Positions 5,193 through 7,480 of a stretch of 7,480 bases of DNA are shown in pieces; position 1 is the first letter of the stretch; every line of letters starts with the position of its first letter. The notes under the pieces are model-generated. The model made no database searches. It had not been told where the DNA came from and saw nothing but the letters and a program-made list of their open reading frames with translations. The translations under genes and the position numbers were made by a program. The DNA comes from Candidatus Zixiibacteriota bacterium (lineage in GTDB: Bacteria > SM23-81 > DAOVCL01). The DNA lies in assembly GCA_030670005.1 (NCBI GenBank), contig DAOVCL010000100.1, forward strand, positions 1 through 7,480. Reading direction: 5' to 3'.

Positions 5193-6493
5193 AAAACATA
5201 GCGGTTGTGGGAACTGGTTATGTCGGTCTGGTGACCGGGGTCTGTCTGGCCGATTTCGGAAATAAGGTGATCTGTGTGGACAATGACCCCAAGAAGATTG
5301 AACTACTGAAGGGGGGGACTATCCCCTTCTATGAGCCTGGGTTAGAGGAGATGGTGAGGATAAACACCTCCAAGGGGAGATTGGAATTCTCCCTTGACCT
5401 CTCCTATGGGGTAAAGGAATCGGAGGTGATCTACCTGGCCGTAGGAACTCCGTCCCGGTCAGATGGGGGTGTTGATTTGAGGGACTTTTTCCAGGCGGTG
5501 GAGGAGATTGCCCCTTTGATCGATAGCTATAGGGTTATTGTGGACAAAAGCACAGTTCCCGTAGGGACGGCCCGCAGGGTAAAGAAGATCTTGGAAGGTG
5601 GGGCAAAAAAGGGGAAAGAGTTCGATGTCGTCTCCAACCCAGAATTTCTCAGGGAGGGATCGGCCATAGGGGATTTTATGCGGCCCAATCGAGTGGTTGT
5701 GGGAGGGGAAAGTGAGAGGGCCTTTGAGATAATGGCTGAGATCTATCGTCCCCTCTATCTTCTGGAGACCCCAATTATCAGGACCAACTGGGAGACGGCA
5801 GAGCTGATAAAGTATGCCTCCAATGCCTTCTTGGCCACCAAGATTTCTTTCATAAACGAGATGGCCAACCTCTGCGAGAGGGTGGGAGCGGATGTGCAGG
5901 TGGTGGCCAGGGGTATGGGCCTGGATGGGAGGATAGGCACGAAGTTCCTCCATACCGGGCCTGGGTTTGGTGGCTCCTGTTTTCCCAAGGATACTATGGC
6001 CTTAGCCTCCATAGCAAAAGATAATGGAATGGAGGCCCGGATAGTTCAGGCCACAATAGAAGTGAACCTCGCACAGAGGAAGGGGATGGTGGAGAGGGTG
6101 AAAAGGGCATTGGGGGAGATCAGGGGGAAGCAGATAGCAGTTCTGGGACTGGCCTTCAAGCCAAACACAGACGATATAAGGGATTCCCCCTCCATATACT
6201 TGATTGAGGAACTCCTAAAGATGGGTGCTCGGATAAGGGCTTATGATCCTATGGCTATGGAGAATGCCCGCGGGGTCTTAGATGGGGTCGAGTTTACATC
6301 TGATCCATACTCCGCCTGCCAGGAGGCAGATCTGGCCGTGATTATGACCGAATGGAATGAACTGCGGGAGTTGAATATGGAAAGGATAGGGGAACTTTTG
6401 AAGAGGCCCATCCTTCTGGATACCAGGGACATCTACGATCCTGGGGAGATGAGGAGGTTGGGATTCACATATTATTCCATAGGCAGGGGGTAA
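5189..6493 (+). CDS. ugd: UDP-glucose 6-dehydrogenase
   Basis: This encodes 434 residues, the normal length for the family. The enzyme oxidises UDP-glucose twice with NAD+ to UDP-glucuronate, a cytosolic precursor for capsule, exopolysaccharide or lipid modification. The N-terminal NAD domain has GTGYVG (8-13), DKSTVPVGT (119-127) and NPEFLREGSA (150-159). The central part has KYASNAF, with Lys208 and Asn212. The active-site motif GPGFGGSCFPKD (257-268) supplies catalytic Cys264 and Asp268. The C-terminal UDP-binding domain has AFKPNTDDIRDSP starting at 322. All key residues are present, so it should be active. Its TTG start at 5189 shares 4 nt with the upstream stop (TTGA), which points to translational coupling. 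AAAGGG at 5175-5180, 8 nt upstream, is the likely binding site, and TTG initiation may keep its level low. A GDP-mannose dehydrogenase has the same fold, but the adjacent genes and motif details fit Ugd better. Confidence 0.95.
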   Translation: MKNIAVVGTGYVGLVTGVCLADFGNKVICVDNDPKKIELLKGGTIPFYEPGLEEMVRINTSKGRLEFSLDLSYGVKESEVIYLAVGTPSRSDGGVDLRDFFQAVEEIAPLIDSYRVIVDKSTVPVGTARRVKKILEGGAKKGKEFDVVSNPEFLREGSAIGDFMRPNRVVVGGESERAFEIMAEIYRPLYLLETPIIRTNWETAELIKYASNAFLATKISFINEMANLCERVGADVQVVARGMGLDGRIGTKFLHTGPGFGGSCFPKDTMALASIAKDNGMEARIVQATIEVNLAQRKGMVERVKRALGEIRGKQIAVLGLAFKPNTDDIRDSPSIYLIEELLKMGARIRAYDPMAMENARGVLDGVEFTSDPYSACQEADLAVIMTEWNELRELNMERIGELLKRPILLDTRDIYDPGEMRRLGFTYYSIGRG

Positions 6494-6494
6494 G

Positions 6495-7262
6495 ATGAGA
6501 GAGGCCAAGATCAAGGGGATAAGTGATGAGGTCACCAGCTTGCTTCAATCTGGGGGGATCAAGCCCTCTAAGCCAGAGAGACCGAAGCTTGAGCCCATCT
6601 CCATCAAGACCAGATGGGAAATGGCCAGGCTGATAGACCACACCCTGCTTAAGCCCCAGGCCACAAGAGGTGATATAGAGAGGCTCTGTCAGGAGGCAAG
6701 GAAATTCTCCTTTGCCTCGGTCTGTGTCAACCCCTGCTTTATCCCCCAATGCGTTGATAGCTTACAGGATAGTGGGATAAGGGTCTGTTCAGTGGCTGGT
6801 TTCCCCTTGGGGGCAAACCTTCCAGAAGTTAAGGCCTTAGAGACGAAGAGGGCAGTCGACCAGGGGGCTCAGGAGGTGGATATGGTGATGAACCTGGGAG
6901 CACTGAAGTCAAATGACCTCATCCATCTTGCCCGGGATATGGAGGCCGTTCTCCAGGCCGCTGGGCCAAAGACTCTGGTGAAAGTCATCATTGAAGCGGC
7001 CCTCTTAAGCGATGAGGAGAAGGTAAAGGCCTGTGCCGTTGCCCAATGGGTAGGGGCAGACTTCGTGAAAACATCCACTGGCTTTGGCCCCCATGGTGCT
7101 ACAGTCTCTGATGTGGCCCTGATGAGGAAGACCGTTGGTTGGGGGATGGGGGTGAAAGCAGCCGGAGGGATAAGGGACTTTCAGGCCGCGCTCCAAATGG
7201 TAGAGGCCGGGGCCAGCCGCATAGGAACAAGCTCAGGGGTAAGGATCGTAGGGGGAGAATGA
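6495..7262 (+). CDS. deoC: Deoxyribose-phosphate aldolase (class I)
   Basis: This encodes 255 residues. The enzyme reversibly cleaves 2-deoxyribose 5-phosphate to glyceraldehyde 3-phosphate and acetaldehyde in the cytosol, the last step of deoxynucleoside salvage catabolism. Family motifs in order: IDHTLLKP (47-54), SVCVNPC, GFPLG, EVDMVMNLG with Asp129, FVKTSTGF with Schiff-base Lys192, and KAAGGI with Lys221. These match the Asp102/Lys167/Lys201 triad of the E. coli enzyme. About 40 residues precede the barrel, an extension seen in some other bacterial DERAs. The ATG at 6495 follows the ugd stop after one base, with G-rich AGGCAGGGGG (6481-6490) as binding site, so it is almost certainly co-transcribed and probably coupled. 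None of the usual partners (deoA, deoD, cdd, deoB) is visible, which makes the nucleotide-sugar context unusual. About 12 of 14 Arg codons are AGG/AGA, as in the rest of the operon. Confidence 0.95.
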   Translation: MREAKIKGISDEVTSLLQSGGIKPSKPERPKLEPISIKTRWEMARLIDHTLLKPQATRGDIERLCQEARKFSFASVCVNPCFIPQCVDSLQDSGIRVCSVAGFPLGANLPEVKALETKRAVDQGAQEVDMVMNLGALKSNDLIHLARDMEAVLQAAGPKTLVKVIIEAALLSDEEKVKACAVAQWVGADFVKTSTGFGPHGATVSDVALMRKTVGWGMGVKAAGGIRDFQAALQMVEAGASRIGTSSGVRIVGGE

Positions 7263-7324
7263 GGGAAAAGGCGTGGACCTGGGATGAGGTTTATATAGTT
7301 TTTAAGAAAATGTTTTTGGGGTAA
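7259..7324 (+). CDS. Candidate 21-residue micro-ORF coupled to deoC
   Basis: The ATG at 7259 overlaps the deoC TGA (ATGA), and GGGGGAG (7251-7257) lies just upstream, though closer than ideal. The peptide begins MREKAWTWDEVY and ends KKMFLG at a TAA. It is amphipathic, with two Trp and several basic residues. I do not recognise it. It could be a real small protein, the N-terminus of a fourth operon gene cut off by the repeat that follows at about 7330, or chance. ATGA overlaps are common at true operon junctions, which is the main argument in its favour. Confidence 0.25.
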   Translation: MREKAWTWDEVYIVFKKMFLG

Positions 7325-7480
7325 AAAGGTTCAATTTCGAAATCCGAAACATATGACCTGGGAGATTTTACCCTTCATTCGCAACGAATACCGTCCCGCT
7401 TAAGACTGAATAAAGTTTTGAAAATTTGGTATTTGAATTTCAGATTTGTTTCGAGTTTCGATATTCGTATTTCGGATTTA
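7325..7480. repeat. AT-rich TTTCG/CGAAA-rich spacer, probable dispersed repeat
   Basis: No gene is visible in the last 156 nt. AAATCCGAAA at 7340-7349 is the exact inverse of TTTCGGATTT at 7470-7479. The segment also has ATTCG-CAA-CGAAT (7377-7389) and a run of TTTCG-type words at 7450-7475. It differs sharply in composition from the G-rich operon. From memory, similar TTCGAATTTCG-rich strings recur between genes in environmental genomes. No hairpin with a T-tract is seen, so I cannot place the operon terminator. Confidence 0.5.

Noticed and set aside
5459..5953. 164-codon minus-strand ORF inside ugd
   Set aside because: It is antisense to conserved Ugd motifs, with no start signals of its own and no known family.

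Overview
The window looks like chromosomal DNA of an uncultured, probably diderm bacterium. A lipoprotein signal peptide and a Sec signal peptide on the minus strand suggest a cell envelope with exported proteins. The phylum cannot be fixed from the sequence. The plus-strand genes are purine-rich on the coding strand and strongly prefer AGG/AGA for arginine, with frequent ATA for isoleucine. That pattern is common in thermophiles but does not prove a hot habitat. No phage, CRISPR, tRNA, rRNA or defence genes are visible.

Layout: (1) Positions 1-826, minus strand: the N-terminal 275 residues of a lipoprotein that runs off the left edge. It is an open frame with a good ribosome binding site and a lipobox. 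(2) 1092-1496, minus: a small Sec-exported protein resembling an NTF2/SnoaL-like fold, possibly shortened at its C-terminus. (3) 1497-2678: about 1.2 kb without a convincing gene, filled with dispersed-repeat fragments. These include a perfect 61-bp direct repeat carrying the motif GGGGTCAGGTCT, three copies of a double-hairpin repeat with a compensated stem base pair, two copies of an AGATTGCTTCGG...ATGAC repeat, several very strong hairpins and a 3 x 9-nt tandem repeat. (4) 2679-7262, plus: a compact three-gene operon. Gene 1 is a fused nucleotidyltransferase / left-handed beta-helix / phosphohexomutase-like protein, gene 2 is UDP-glucose 6-dehydrogenase and gene 3 is deoxyribose-phosphate aldolase. 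The junctions are a 4-nt overlap and a 1-nt gap, so translation is probably coupled. A 21-codon ORF overlaps the deoC stop as ATGA. (5) 7325-7480: AT-rich, TTTCG/CGAAA-rich non-coding sequence with inverted 10-mers, probably another dispersed repeat.

The first two operon genes fit nucleotide-sugar supply for surface polysaccharide: an NDP-sugar pyrophosphorylase and UDP-glucuronate synthesis. The aldolase belongs to deoxynucleoside catabolism and is an unexpected partner. I do not see a clearly new biological system. The best leads are the mutase module that has lost its usual catalytic loops, the structure-conserving repeats, and the odd place of deoC with its coupled micro-ORF.
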